64,000 nucleotides of DNA from Xiphydria camelus (GCA_963678675.1 OY783199.1:11244356-11308355), one strand, 5' to 3'. Positions 22,465 through 33,314 are shown, counted from the stretch's first letter. Numbers and translations: made by a program. Notes: generated by a model from the letters alone, not told the origin.

Positions 22465-22700
22465 AATTAATATAAATACTTTTGTGACATGTTATTAGGG
22501 TTTATGGGCCAAAATTCTTTTTGATGCTAAAAATCTGTCCCTTCAGATGAATTTCACTTTTCGTGAAAAAACCATACAATATTGTGAAAAAATACAGTCG
22601 TTCATAAAGATAACAATATTTTACTATTCCACGACATAAAATATAATCCAAATTTTATATTATTTATTCGCAAATTATGGTAACAATGTTGTCTTTCTTA

Positions 22701-23333
22701 GTAACGCAGTTGTTTTTCATACAAAATATTGCTGTCCTGGAGCATGAGTCTCATGTTATAAAGAGCAATCTCTCACAATTTCTCCTAGATAGCGTTGTAC
22801 TTGAATATCGTTATCAAAATTATAAGATTTGAACTTTATTACAATTCCAACTGATACTTTTTACTTAAAACGTTTAATAAAATAAAAAATATTTTACATT
22901 GTGTCCCCAACAAAGAATAAAATCTTAACTACCTTGCGTTACTATATGAAAATAAACGTTAAAGTAAATGTATTACAATGTAATGTACCTCATTTCGTTC
23001 AACTCGTTGTAACTTGTAAAACAACCAACGGTCGCTGCGCGGGGGGAATAAGCTAGGCGAATCAGTCGCTTCACAGTCATCGGGAGAGGTGGATGTGTTT
23101 ATTGCGTGGCCGCTGAGTTACCGCCGTCGAAAGGTAAGTACTGACGATATTTGCATTATTATTATTCTCATATACAGTTATTTCGGTATCGATTTTGACA
23201 GTGACAAAATTTTTGCTTTTTGTTTATCCATTTAGTGTAGGTTTGCGAAACAATTAAATATTTACTACTGCGTTACTGCTACACTGCGTTACTACTACAA
23301 AAAGTAACGCAGTGGTTGTATTGGTAACGCTGT
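22701..23333. repeat. GTAACGCAGT subterminal motifs, left cluster of Q
   Basis: GTAACGCAGT or its complement ACTGCGTTAC occurs at 22701-22710, 23267-23276, 23283-23292 and 23304-23313, with variants at 22934-22943 (TTGCGTTACT) and 23324-23333 (GTAACGCTGT). Several are followed by TGTTT or TTGTT. A matching cluster lies on the far side of the gene. This layout is typical of sites bound by a transposase near transposon ends. Confidence 0.7.
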
Positions 23334-23411
23334 TGTTTTAGGTATATTATTTAAGTTATTAATACACTGTTAAAACCAGAATACCCATACATTACTTCTT
23401 TTTTTTTCCAG
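23134..23411 (+). other. 5' UTR intron of the Q gene
   Basis: A consensus donor (AAAG|GTAAGT) at 23133/23134 and an acceptor (TTTTTTTTCCAG) ending at 23411, only 19 bp before the ATG, define a 278 bp intron. The preceding GC-rich segment 23020-23133 stands out from AT-rich surroundings and probably holds the first exon and core promoter. The intron contains four of the GTAACGCAGT motifs. Confidence 0.65.
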
Positions 23412-23430
23412 AAAGAAGATTCTACAATAA

Positions 23431-25944
23431 ATGGCTTTGACACCTGCGGAAAAGCAACGTCGCTATAGGCTTAAGTTAAAGCTGGACCCCGTAAAAAATG
23501 CGGAAGCCAAAAAGAAACAGCTTGAAAGGTACCACGCGAAAAAAACACTTGTGAAAGATATGACAGAGCGAGAACATAGAACTGCTAAGCGTAAATGGAA
23601 GACTGCGAATAAGAAACGACAAGAACGGAAAAAAGCTGCACAGCAAATTATGGTTAACACACAGCCTTCCACACCACGTTCAAGAACTTCAGTTTCACCT
23701 AGGTCTAGAGGCCGAAGACAAGTAAGACGAGATAGATCTGCATTATATAGAAAAAATATGAAATTACAGGAGGAAATGGAAAAACTGAAAAAGGAGTGCA
23801 ATAAGTACAAGAAGAGATACCAAAGAGCTAAAAAGTCAAGTAAAGCTTCCCAAGAAAATAAATATTCTACGTTATCGAATACCATCAAAGATCATTACAA
23901 TAAATTGAAGACAGTAAAAGAAAAGAGAGCCTTGAAACGAATTTTTCAAGGAGAAGGCATATCAAAGTCAAAAATGAAGACTGCTATTATACGTGAGACT
24001 TTGGGCATTCATCAGATTATACAAAAGCATACTGCCCCCAAGAAAAACATTCTGATTGAGAAAATCAAAAACTTTTTTAATCGCGACGATGTTTCTAGAG
24101 CTACAGCTGGAAAACGAGAAACTGTAACTTATAAAAAAACAAAAATGCAAAAACGATATCTAATGGACACAATGAAAAATCTTTACCGTTCATTCCAAAA
24201 AGAGATTCCTGCCGAAAGATGTTCTTATTCATATTTCATAAAACACCGGCCATTTTATATAAAGCCGCCTACAGTTGATGGCAGAGAAACTTGTCTATGT
24301 AAGACACACATTAATGCGCAGTATATGATAAATGCTCTCCACAAACACAAGATCATTTCTCATCCAAACATGAACAACCTCATCGCACGCACGGTATGTT
24401 CAACAGATAGATCAGCTTGCATGACCGGTAGTTGTCAAAATTGCAGGACAATACAAATACTGCACCGTACACATAATGATCTCGAATCAGTTAAATGGCC
24501 TCAGTGGATTAGGAAATCGGAAACGATCGAAAAGTCAGGCAAACAAGTAAAGATCACAAAAAATGTAAAGGAAATAGTTGAAGGAACTGTTGCAGAATTG
24601 ATAGAACAGTTTTGTCAGGCCCTGGTGACGTTAAAGAAACACATTTATAATATAAAAATGCAATATAAGAGTTATCGAGCCGCTATAGATAATTTGAAAA
24701 GTGACGAAGTTGTTCTGCACATCGATTTCAGCGAAAACTACAATTGCAAACATTTTGAAGAGGTGCAGTCCCATCATTTTGGCGGATCACGGAAGCAAGT
24801 AACATTACATACTGGAGTTATGTACACAAAAATCGAAGGAGAAGACAAACCAGCGGTAACTTCATTTTGTACTATCTCTGGAAATAATTCCCACAACCCT
24901 GTCTCTATTTGGGCACACCTTCATCCAGTTATTAGCGCCATGAAAGCTGACTATCCTCACATAACAACCATTCATTTCTTCTCCGATGGTCCTGCTACTC
25001 AGTACCGGCAGAAGCTAAATTTTCATTTCATATGTTCAAAAACATTCGAAGACTACAATTTCGTTCGCATCACATGGAATTTTTTTGAAGCCGGTCATGG
25101 AAAAGGGGCCGCTGATGGCGTTGGTGGCTATCTCAAACGCACCGCAGATAAAAAAGTAGCCACTGGTTCGGATATTTCTGATGCAGAAACCTTTTTTCAC
25201 GCCCTAAAGGAGTTGAGCAAAATCCGTCTGTACTTAGTGACTGATAATGACATTCAAATTGTTGAAAAAACTGTACCTAAAAACCTAGTGCCTCTCCAGG
25301 GTACTATGCAAGTGCATCAAGTTTTTACTGACACTCCAGGTGAACTCCAATACAGAGACCTTAGTTGCTTTTGCCAAAGAGGTTTTTGCACCTGCATGAA
25401 TCCAAAAAGATATCAACCACTTCCTGTTCCCGTAGTTGACACAATCAGAAAAAAAAATTATTCAGATGGATTGAACAAGAAAGAGACACTAGCTAATATA
25501 TTTAATGTCGTTGCCGTACCTAGAAGAACTTACTACAATATGGTTTATTCCCCATCTTCCAGCTCTGACGACGAGCACCTTGCAAACTTTGTCCAACCAT
25601 CAGTTTCTAACGTAAAAGAAAAGCAGCTAATTGAAAAGGAAAACGTTCACCCATCAAAAATATCAGACGGTGTTCACGTTTTAGTTAAAGTTTCTTCCGT
25701 TAAAGATAAACATTATACTTACCTGGGCGTCGCTAAAAGTGAAGTTGATGATGAGGGAGATATCAAGATTATGTTTTATAAGACTGTAGACGATACTGGT
25801 AAAAGGTTCAAAGCAGTACAGACTGATATTTGTTACGAACCTTACGACAACATCTTGGAAATTGTTCCTAATCCCAAAATGATAATGAAAGGTAAACGAG
25901 TATACTTTGATTTTGATAAACCATTAAATGTTTTTGAAAAATAA
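23431..25944 (+). CDS. DDE-type transposase-like protein of Q, 837 residues
   Basis: One uninterrupted frame from an ATG just after a splice acceptor. Residues 1-140 are strongly basic and helical (MALTPAEKQRRYRLKLK), probably DNA binding or coiled coil. Residues ~287-340 hold Cys/His motifs (CLCKTHINAQYM, CMTGSCQNC). The putative catalytic core has D432 (LHIDFSENYNCK), D519 (IHFFSDGPATQYRQK) and E553 in WNFFEAGHGKGAADGVGG, with 33 residues between the last two, as in DD34E-type enzymes. A Cys cluster (LSCFCQRGFCTC, ~645-656) and a C-terminal module (GVHVLVKVSS to KGKRVYFDFD) follow. I recall this HGKG.ADG.GG family as widespread in animals, which favours a transposase over a host gene. Assignment to Sola is tentative. 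Confidence 0.8.
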   Translation: MALTPAEKQRRYRLKLKLDPVKNAEAKKKQLERYHAKKTLVKDMTEREHRTAKRKWKTANKKRQERKKAAQQIMVNTQPSTPRSRTSVSPRSRGRRQVRRDRSALYRKNMKLQEEMEKLKKECNKYKKRYQRAKKSSKASQENKYSTLSNTIKDHYNKLKTVKEKRALKRIFQGEGISKSKMKTAIIRETLGIHQIIQKHTAPKKNILIEKIKNFFNRDDVSRATAGKRETVTYKKTKMQKRYLMDTMKNLYRSFQKEIPAERCSYSYFIKHRPFYIKPPTVDGRETCLCKTHINAQYMINALHKHKIISHPNMNNLIARTVCSTDRSACMTGSCQNCRTIQILHRTHNDLESVKWPQWIRKSETIEKSGKQVKITKNVKEIVEGTVAELIEQFCQALVTLKKHIYNIKMQYKSYRAAIDNLKSDEVVLHIDFSENYNCKHFEEVQSHHFGGSRKQVTLHTGVMYTKIEGEDKPAVTSFCTISGNNSHNPVSIWAHLHPVISAMKADYPHITTIHFFSDGPATQYRQKLNFHFICSKTFEDYNFVRITWNFFEAGHGKGAADGVGGYLKRTADKKVATGSDISDAETFFHALKELSKIRLYLVTDNDIQIVEKTVPKNLVPLQGTMQVHQVFTDTPGELQYRDLSCFCQRGFCTCMNPKRYQPLPVPVVDTIRKKNYSDGLNKKETLANIFNVVAVPRRTYYNMVYSPSSSSDDEHLANFVQPSVSNVKEKQLIEKENVHPSKISDGVHVLVKVSSVKDKHYTYLGVAKSEVDDEGDIKIMFYKTVDDTGKRFKAVQTDICYEPYDNILEIVPNPKMIMKGKRVYFDFDKPLNVFEK

Positions 25945-26221
25945 GGCTGATTTTCCAATGTGCCTAATGGTTTAAAGATGTTGATTTACTTTTGTTGATT
26001 TGTTTCTGTGCAACTGATTCATAGAGACTTGAAAGAACTTAAAATTTTTTTAATTTAGTTAATACATACCAGACTTGTTAATTTGAAGTTATTTGAGTTA
26101 TTTTATGTTGCGTTAAATCCTTAGAAGTTTATTTTTCTTTTATTTTCTAATATACTAGCTCTAGTTTATAAAAGTACAAAATACTATAAGTAAGATACTA
26201 CTATGTTACTATAACATTACT

Positions 26222-26583
26222 ATTGCGTTACTTTTTTGTCCCCAATTTTTAATAGCATTTCAGTAAAATTTAGGCTTCTGCTTAGTTAAAAATGTCCTAA
26301 CTTTATATGTACCTGTTGTTCATCATAAGTCGAAGCTTCTATCGCTAGTTTGTATTTTTATATTTGTTTTTTTGTCATTATTTTAGAAAAGTTAAGGTAT
26401 TTAAGTAAGACTTTGGTAACGCAGTGATCTAAACTATAAGAAATATTTCATTGCACTAATTATTTCTGTGATTTAACTTTATGGGAGATTAATATTAGTA
26501 CTACAGTTTTAAATTGCCATATTAGTGAGCTTAATTATATGATTTTCTAAATAAAATTTGAATTTGTAGTAAAGTAACGCAGT
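26222..26583. repeat. GTAACGCAGT subterminal motifs, right cluster of Q
   Basis: Copies lie at 26416-26425 and 26574-26583 (GTAACGCAGT), with a variant near 26222-26231 (TTGCGTTAC). The outermost copy is about 200 bp from the right end, matching the outermost left copy (195 bp from the left end). The symmetry supports the element borders given for Q. Confidence 0.7.
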
Positions 26584-26796
26584 TGTTTCATTTTTCGACC
26601 GCTTCGTGTACAAATTGCCATAAATATAGTGATATCATTAAAACATCTCTGCAAACGTAAGTATATTATAGATTAAACTATTACGATTCTATATCAACAA
26701 TAAATAATAAGAAAATATTAATTTTAATTTAATTTTTTTTCTTCAACATCACTGCTCAGATTATGCATCAAAAAGAATTTTGGCTCTTATACGTTT

Positions 26797-27030
26797 CTAG
26801 TAGTGATACTCATCGAAAAAGTGTTTAAAACATAGTGATTTCTTACACCAAGAACACCTTACTATTGCTACTTCCGTAAAGCTTTCAATTTCACATTTCA
26901 GTAGAAACGAATCCCCAAATGCAAAAGGAACAGGATTGTCAAATTGTTCAGGTTTTTCATTTGTATAATTGCTTTTGAACCAAGCATATCGAAACAAGTT
27001 TTGATACCGTGGCGAAGATAATTGATTATC
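26797..27030 (-). pseudogene. Pogo-like transposase C-terminus of K
   Basis: The minus strand reads LSSPRYQNLFRYAWFKSNY, then a CxWC-type finger (VRCSWCKKSLCFKHFFDEYH) and a stop. It aligns with the end of the J protein (YSWFKSGY, TCAWCKKQLCIKHFFTEYHY), but one CxxC of the J finger is replaced. Only ~75 codons survive, and Q inserted about 10 bp past the stop. Confidence 0.7.
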
Positions 27031-27551
27031 TAAATATAATCTATAACTAACGTTAGTTCATAAAGTACTAATGCAACACTGGAAAGAAAAAGGTATAGTT
27101 ATAGTAGCACGATAATCGAGTTCAGAATCAGGGGGTAAGTAATCGCTTTAGAGCGGGATTTCGTTGAAATGCAAAGACACGTGTCCTTAATTTTGTAGCC
27201 TCTACAAAGTGCAAATGATCCGACCAAAATAGAAATTACAATTTTCGTATCACGGCAAGAATATTGGTTTTGAAGGGGTAGTTCACCCCCTTCCCTTTCA
27301 TCCCAATGGGCAGGTTAACGTGTATTTTCATTACTCGTTATAATGAATAATTTGCCATGAATCTCGTTCCCGTAGGTTCGGTGTTTCTACCTGAAACTGT
27401 AGAACCACCCGATCTTGGTCCAGATTTTGGGGGTCGGTTTCACAATTTAAAACCCCGATAAGAAAAAATACGTGCCTCTTAGTTTTTAGTGGACTACAAC
27501 ATATTACAAGGAGATCAAAATCGGAGGCGAACACCTACCTAACACCCCTTG

Positions 27552-27785
27552 TAAGTCCCCCCACATATGGTAAAACAATGATGCTTTCATTGGCCCTACT
27601 TTTGTTACTCGTAGTGGATAAACTATTGTAAATTTCATTAATTCTTTGTTTCACAAACTTGTCTATGAAATCAAGCGGGTAATCATAAAAATTGAGAATT
27701 TCTTTGATAATCCTAACATTTTGCCCATGGTGTATAGGATCAGATAATTAAATTGCTCTCAATTTTTTACCCTTTGACTAACCCT
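27552..27785 (-). pseudogene. Penelope-like reverse transcriptase fragment
   Basis: On the minus strand the frame reads NVRIIKEILNFYDYPLDFID and, further on, SIIVLPYVGGL, ending at the K insertion. These are the late RT/thumb motifs of Penelope elements (..YPL..I.., PYVGGLSEKL). It continues into 21268-20927. Upstream RT domains are absent, as usual for 5'-truncated copies. Confidence 0.8.
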
Positions 27786-27954
27786 TTCATCATAGAGAAG
27801 TCTAGACCAAACTAATCTCACTCAACTCTAGATCACTCCAGCTCTAGCTAGAGAAGAAAATGATTGTAGTGTACACAGTAAGTAGATTCATCTTGCTAGA
27901 GTCTCTACAATCTAGTTAGATTTTGCTCTCTCTCTCTCTCTCCAGTGTTCATCT

Positions 27955-28237
27955 CTTATACAGGGTCTTCAAAAAGTTCCGGTACGGCTGATTATCTCAG
28001 CGGGAAATCATTTTAGAGAAAAATGTTTAATGTAACATTTTTAGGATTTTTCCATAGCTACTCAATGGTCGTATTGGATTTGACCTTGACCATGACTTTC
28101 AAGGTCATATCAAGGTCAAATTGATCTTTTTAAATGTGAATCCCTATTTTTGATACCGGAAGTGAAAAGAGCGGGAAATTTTACATTCAAATATGTCCTT
28201 GACCATTTTTTTCATGTGACCTTTATGGTCAGCGGAG
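27955..28237 (+). mobile_element. Helitron fragment cut by element G
   Basis: It starts CTTATACAGGGTCTTC and runs through the TTTGACCTTGACCATGAC and GAAGTGAAAAGAGCGGGAAA segments seen in Helitrons A and D, then stops at GGTCAGCGGAG where G begins. The matching 3' continuation is not found beyond G at 40628, so part of the Helitron was lost. Confidence 0.75.
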
Positions 28238-28713
28238 CACAGTGGGAAAGGGCCTAGCGGAATAAGCATGTGAAATCTGCCCCTACGTGTATCAGCACCA
28301 AATTTATATGATCGATAGGCATCTATGAGAAACCAAATCTCCTAAATTTTTAGACCCCTAATCGCTATAGGGGGAGTTATGGGGGGGGGGGGGAAGTAAA
28401 ATCGAAAAACAGCTTTTTCTCCGGAACGGCTCGACCGATTTTCGTGAAAAAACATACGTTACTCTCTCTTTCTGAAGAGCCAGTATCAAGAAAAAATATC
28501 TTGAATTTTTTTTTAATTCGCCCAAAAAAATGTATGAAGTTTTTAAACAATTTTTTTATGTTATAATTAATCGGAACCACTCTAATTCTTTTCTCGTTTT
28601 TTTCTTTGGAATGTCCTTAATAACATATAATTTTTCCAATTTCATCGGAAGTGTACCCCACTGAAAAATATTAACAAAAATGTACACGGCTCCTCACCTA
28701 CCTTCTATATATA

Positions 28714-29310
28714 CAGGCTGTTTCATAAGTATTGTGACAAACGTAAAGGGGTTGTAGAGGGCATTAAACTAAGCAATCTTGACCAATAAACAACCTGTGT
28801 CCAGAAATATGCCGTTTGGGCAGGAAGGTGAATGAGAGAAACACGAAGCAACTAATAATTGTATTTTTAATGTTTATAAAAATGGCTCAATATGACCTCC
28901 GTTTCGCTCAATACAGAGTGTGGCACGGTTGTGCATTTCAGTCCGGACCCTATAGAATACCCCAGGCACGTCCTGCACAACTGTGGAGGCGGCCATCACC
29001 CTTCCCAATAGATCTTCCACGTTGTTAACAGGTGTTTCGTACACCAACGTTTTGACATGGCCCCAGAAAAAGAAATCTAAGGGTGTTATAAGTCTGGAGA
29101 CCTTGCGGACCAATGCACAATGCGGACTGTCGCACATGATGGCGCTCCGGCGCATTTTTCTTTGCAAGCGCGGCAGTATCTGAATGAAACGTTCATTCAC
29201 CTTCCTGCCCTAACGGCATATTTCTGGACACAGGTTTATTGGTCAAGATTGCTTAGTTTAATGCCCTCTACAACCCCTTTACGTTTGTCACAATACTTAT
29301 GAAACAGCCG
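28714..29310. mobile_element. Mariner-derived hairpin element
   Basis: The ends CAGGCTGTTTCATAAGTATT and CGGCTGTTTCATAAGTATTG are inverted and flanked by TA (28712-28713, 29311-29312). The arms continue through CAATCTTGACCAATAAAC. The other arm of G (near 40160) retains the empty site. The interior holds transposase pieces on both strands. Confidence 0.8.
28874..29200 (-). pseudogene. Mariner-type transposase C-terminal fragment
   Basis: The minus strand reads LITPLDFFFWGHVKTLVYET, then NNVEDLLGRVMAA and a C-terminal MHNRATLCIERNGGHIEPFL. The PLDFFxWG block is the third catalytic region (DD34D-type mariners). A short plus-strand piece at about 29120-29190 (VAHDGAPAHFSLQARQYLNE) is from the preceding part of the same protein, so the gene is broken and partly inverted. 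Confidence 0.75.
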
Positions 29311-29600
29311 TATATGATATACACTGTACACTCACTACAAAGGAATTTTTTCACTTTTATGATAATTCGGCATATGATAATTGTTAATTTTTTGGAACAG
29401 TCTTTCAATGCTATTATTTATTTATTGATGTGTAAACATCTATTACGGCGGTATGAGGGTAAACCTCGGGAAACGGGACGGAAATGTGAAACCGGATGTG
29501 ATTAGTGCGCAGTGATTCGTGCGCAGCTACTTCAGCGCTTGCGGCCTAAGGTGGCATTACATTTTCATGTCGATGATGTCGATATAGTAAATCGCTATAC

Positions 29601-32380
29601 TAGCCCAGTCAAATTAGCGTTTCACCTCGGAATGAGAGATAATAAGCTGGAAACTCGTACACACCTTCATTTTGGCGTTCTAAAAGTTGTCTCAAAAATC
29701 TAATAAAATCTCGTGTCTGCGTCGTAAGTTATTCAAGGTTAAAAGTCACAAAAATCGGGTTTTCGCGATTATCTCGGTTTCTATAGCTCCAACGATGTTA
29801 ACACATAGTATAAAAACTGTAGAGCATAAAATTTGCCACAAATTTTGTTACAAACATTTTTTTATGCGCTTAACCGTTTTTGAGATAGAGGACGTAGAGC
29901 GCGCAGCGCTCAGCCATACATACTGTAATGCAAGGTCAACTATGAATCTTGGTGAATAATATCTTGTATAAAGTTATTAAATCATTGAAATATCATTAAC
30001 AATGAGTAATTTGTATTATTTATTAGTTAATACATTGTATTTAATAACATTTTTTACATATATAATATCTAATTGTTAAGGCCAAGCAGGAGCTGTGATG
30101 CACTCACAGTCCTGTACCTTTTCCGAAAGGCTAATTGCCGGGCGGTTCCTAATGAATCACGCATCATCGAAATCACTTTGCTAATCACCGCTTTTAGTTG
30201 TTAACAAATCAGTCAAAATTAACGATTGTAAAGTCTCTGTAGATCCATTGTTACTCTTCCAAAGGATAACTGTAACCAAACAGTTTGAGAGTAATCTCGA
30301 AGGATACCTTCAATATGAATTAAGTCCATATCCGACATCATTATTTGATAATAATAGCATTAGAAAAACCACGAAAGCCACATTATATGATAATATGACA
30401 CCTGTTCATATCGAATTTGATGAAAATAATGTGACGTATATCATCGATGGTGGATTTCTTCTGCATCGCATGATTCGTTGTTTTAGATAAATACGTTAAG
30501 TATTTACAAACACATTATAGGTCAAAAACTGTTGTTGTATTTGACGGATATTCGGACTACAGTAAAAACATAAAAGCAATGAAACAACTAAGAAGAACTG
30601 CTACTCTTTCGAAATCTTATGAAATTTGTTTCGACGAAACAAGGATTGTGCCAATCAGCCAAGATAGGTTTTTGTCAAATCGATATAATAAAAAGAAACT
30701 TATTGATATGCTAATTGAAAAGTTAGAGAGTGTAAATATCACAACAAAACAGGCGAGAGATGATGCTGATGATCTTATCACAGAAACAGCTATCGAAGAA
30801 TCCAAACATGAGAGGACTGTCGTCATCATAGGAGAAGACATAGATTTGCTCGTTATTTTAATTGGACGCACTCAATTACATCAAGAAGAAATTTTCTTTA
30901 AAAAAGTTTGAAAAGGCAAAGTCAAAACACAAATCTATTCTTCAAAAAGTTTTGATAAATATCCCCTTTCTAAAAAACATATTTTATTTTTACACGCATT
31001 CAGTGGCTGTGATACATCTTCTGCGCTGTTTAAAAAGGCAAAAAAACTCACCAAATTACTAAAAAAAACTTGCCAATTTTGACCAATTGGCTCAAGTTTT
31101 TCTACAAGAAAACTACCCTGTGCAACAATTATACACAAAAATGGAGTACGCATCTTACTAGCGATATACAATGCTCCTGAATCTGAGGACAATATCGATC
31201 ATCTTCGATATAGGTACTCGGTTCGTTAAATCTACAAAGCTTCATAAACCTGCCTAGTTGTTTAATCTTCTACCGACAAGTGCAGCAGCCCATCAGCATA
31301 TAAATCGTGTCTATTACCAAGTCCAGAAATGGTTAGGGCATGATTTAGATCCCCAGGTTGGGTGCTGCAAAATGAATTCCTGGAGCCAATGACAACAACA
31401 TTACCACCAGCACCAGTAAGAATGTATGTGGTCCACGCTGCGGATGCAGAAAGTCGGGGTTGCAATGCACTTTAGCTTGTGGTTAGTGTAATGGGCAAGC
31501 TTGCCTTAATGCTGTTTCATTGCAAAGCGACCCCGAGGAAGAGAGTGCATTCGATCCAGAAATTCTAGAAGGCCTGGAAATAATGATTCAGGACAACGAA
31601 GATGATGACAATGAAACAGAAATTTTCGAACGCCCAGAAGATGACGATGAAGAAGAAGAAAATTAATACTTTTGTTCTTTAAATTATTAAAGATTTGTAA
31701 ACTTTCACTTCACTTCAATTTAAATTACAAGAAATATACAGCTGCTGTGAATAAAGAGATAAAATTAAAATATATTTACTCGTTTTATTTCAACTTAAAA
31801 TCTACTTTCAATAAATTAATATTAAATTAAGATATACACAATAAGTATTTCGTTTAATGAGTTTGTAATTGCACAAAGTAGGTAAGTATTAATAAATGAA
31901 TATATTAGATATATGTTAAATGTTATTAAATACAATGTATTAACTAATCAATAATACAAATTATTCATTGCTAATGATATTTCAATGATTTAATAACTTC
32001 ATACAAGGTATTATTCACCGAGATTCACAGATGACCTTGCATTACAGTATGTATGGCTGAGCGCTGAGCGCTCTCCGCCCTCTATCTCAAAAACGGTTAA
32101 GCGCATGAAAAAATGTTTACAACAAAATTTATCGCAAATTTTATGCTCTACAATTTTTATACACATGTTAACATCATGGGAGCTATAGAAACCGAGATAA
32201 TCGCGAAAACCCGATTTTTGTGACCTTTGACCTTAAATAACTTACGACGCAGACACGAGATCTTATTAGATTTTTGAGACAACTTTTAGAATACCAAAAT
32301 GAAGGTGTATACGAGTTTCTAGCTTATTATCTCTCATTCCGAGGTTGACCCCTTTTTTTTTTGCTTAAATGACTGGGCTA
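29601..32380 (+). mobile_element. E2: TIR transposon coding for an XPG-like protein
   Basis: The ends are TAGCCCAGTCAAATTAGC on the left and TAGCCCAGTCATTTAAGC on the right complement, flanked by TAC on both sides (29598-29600 and 32381-32383). Arms of ~470 bp (to about 30072 and from about 31900) surround one coding region on the plus strand. The length is 2780 bp. It is the least rearranged member of the E1/E2/E3 family here. Confidence 0.85.
30230..31666 (+). pseudogene. E2 XPG/FEN1-like nuclease with GCD and Cys-rich domains
   Basis: Degraded frames in order: VDPLLLFQRITVTKQFESN start; YIIDGGFLLHRMI; then, after a frameshift near 30478, TVVVFDGYSDYSKN with a following LRR; ARDDADDLITETA; VVIIGEDIDLLVIL. 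These parallel the FEN1/XPG motifs (AIDASMSIYQ, VYVFDGKPPQ, EAEA..CA, TEDMD) in order and spacing. HAFSGCDTSSALF (about 30985-31025), LPTSAAAHQHINRVYYQVQK (about 31266) and a Cys-rich segment CGPRCGCRKSGLQCTLACG with an in-frame stop and CNGQACLN come next, ending in an acidic tail. The nuclease fold is an inference from motifs. Several stops and frameshifts make this copy inactive. Confidence 0.7.
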
Positions 32381-32522
32381 TACAACCTACTAATAGCGCA
32401 GCTAGCATTGGTGACGCACTCAAGCCTAGTCACTTTCTCCTAGCTTCCCCACGCGCTCCATAAACAGCTAACACTTGTATCTCTGTCTAAATAATCTATA
32501 TTATGTATATATCGTAATACCG

Positions 32523-33306
32523 TATAGGGGAGGCGGGGGGAATACCGCCCACCTAAGACAAAAATGACTTTGTTAAAATTTCAGTGACTTTAAGGCAGGA
32601 AAAATCATTTTGTCGACATACCTTAGAGTCTTGTCTTCATGAGTACTCCATTTATTACTTAAAATTAGTACAAAAAACATTCGAAAAATGGAAAATAAAT
32701 TAATCGAAGCAAGTGAGCGGTCTAGGCTCCAATGCTGGCTGTACCGCCCACCGAGCGGCCTAGCCTAGGTAGACCGCTCAGAGTATGGATAGGGTCCACG
32801 CTACAGCACGTGCCTATTCTCCGCGCTACAAAGAGGTTATGTCGGTAAGCTACAAACAGGTTATGTCGGTAAGACAGGCTGGTATGTCGGTAAGACAGAC
32901 TGGTCGGTACTTACAACTTCTACCGGGCGGTACAGGACACATGGACGTACCGTTAATAAAAGTGTCTTTAATATTATTTATAACTGAATAAAAAAACTAT
33001 CAAAATTCTAAGCTATTCTTAAAACTAATTGTTTGTAATTCAATATTGGTAGTAAATTTATAATAAAAAAAGTATATGAAAAAGCTTCAGTTAGGAGTCT
33101 CAAATTTTTTATGTTAAGAGGGGGAAATTTTAGTTGCATATTTTACTGAATTAAATTAATTAACAGTCAACAATGACTTTATAAAATCAATATTGGGGTA
33201 TACTAATTTACGAAGAAAGCATCAAATCATTCATATTAAGCAAAAATAGCGAGAAATGGGGGTGGGCGGAATGGTACGCTGGGCGGTACAGTCACCGGCT
33301 CCCCTA
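32523..33306. mobile_element. Candidate TIR element rich in ACCGCCCA motifs
   Basis: The left end TATAGGGGAGGCGGGGGGAA and the right complement TAGGGGAGCCGGTGACTGTA bound an AT-rich interior. TACCGCCCA or its complement recurs near 32540, 32742, 33262 and 33281. Between 32815 and 32915 the phrase GTTATGTCGGTAAG(C/A) repeats about three times. No coding sequence was recognised. Confidence 0.5.
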
Positions 33307-33314
33307 CCGCACGT

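Larger units (their letters stand above)
22506..26786 (+). mobile_element. Q: apparently intact DNA transposon (Sola-like?)
   Basis: The ends GGGCCAAAATTCTTTTTGAT and GAGCCAAAATTCTTTTTGAT are inverted, flanked by TTAT at 22502-22505 and 26787-26790 (a 4 bp duplication). The element holds a single uninterrupted transposase-like gene with a 5' UTR intron, and GTAACGCAGT motifs on both sides of it. A 4 bp duplication is what I recall for Sola elements, and the protein motifs would fit, but the superfamily name is tentative. It is the only element in the window with no visible coding damage. Confidence 0.7.
21272..27551 (-). mobile_element. K: TIR transposon inserted in Penelope, pogo-like remnant
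   Basis: The inverted ends are CAAGGGGTATTAGATAGGTG and CAAGGGGTGTTAGGTAGGTG, with a TAA duplication at 21269-21271 and 27552-27554. The arms extend ~470 bp (to about 21738 and from about 27060). The only K coding sequence left is a transposase C-terminus of the J type on the minus strand (26797-27030). Element Q lies inside it at 22506-26786. The terminal sequence AAGGGGTGAAA..CCCCTT resembles the arms of J (43100-49176). Confidence 0.75.

Noticed and set aside
28381..28394. G-run as a regulatory G-quadruplex
   Set aside because: A single homopolymer of G (with a C-run at the mirror position 40487-40498) belongs to the arms of G. Nothing else suggests a regulatory role.
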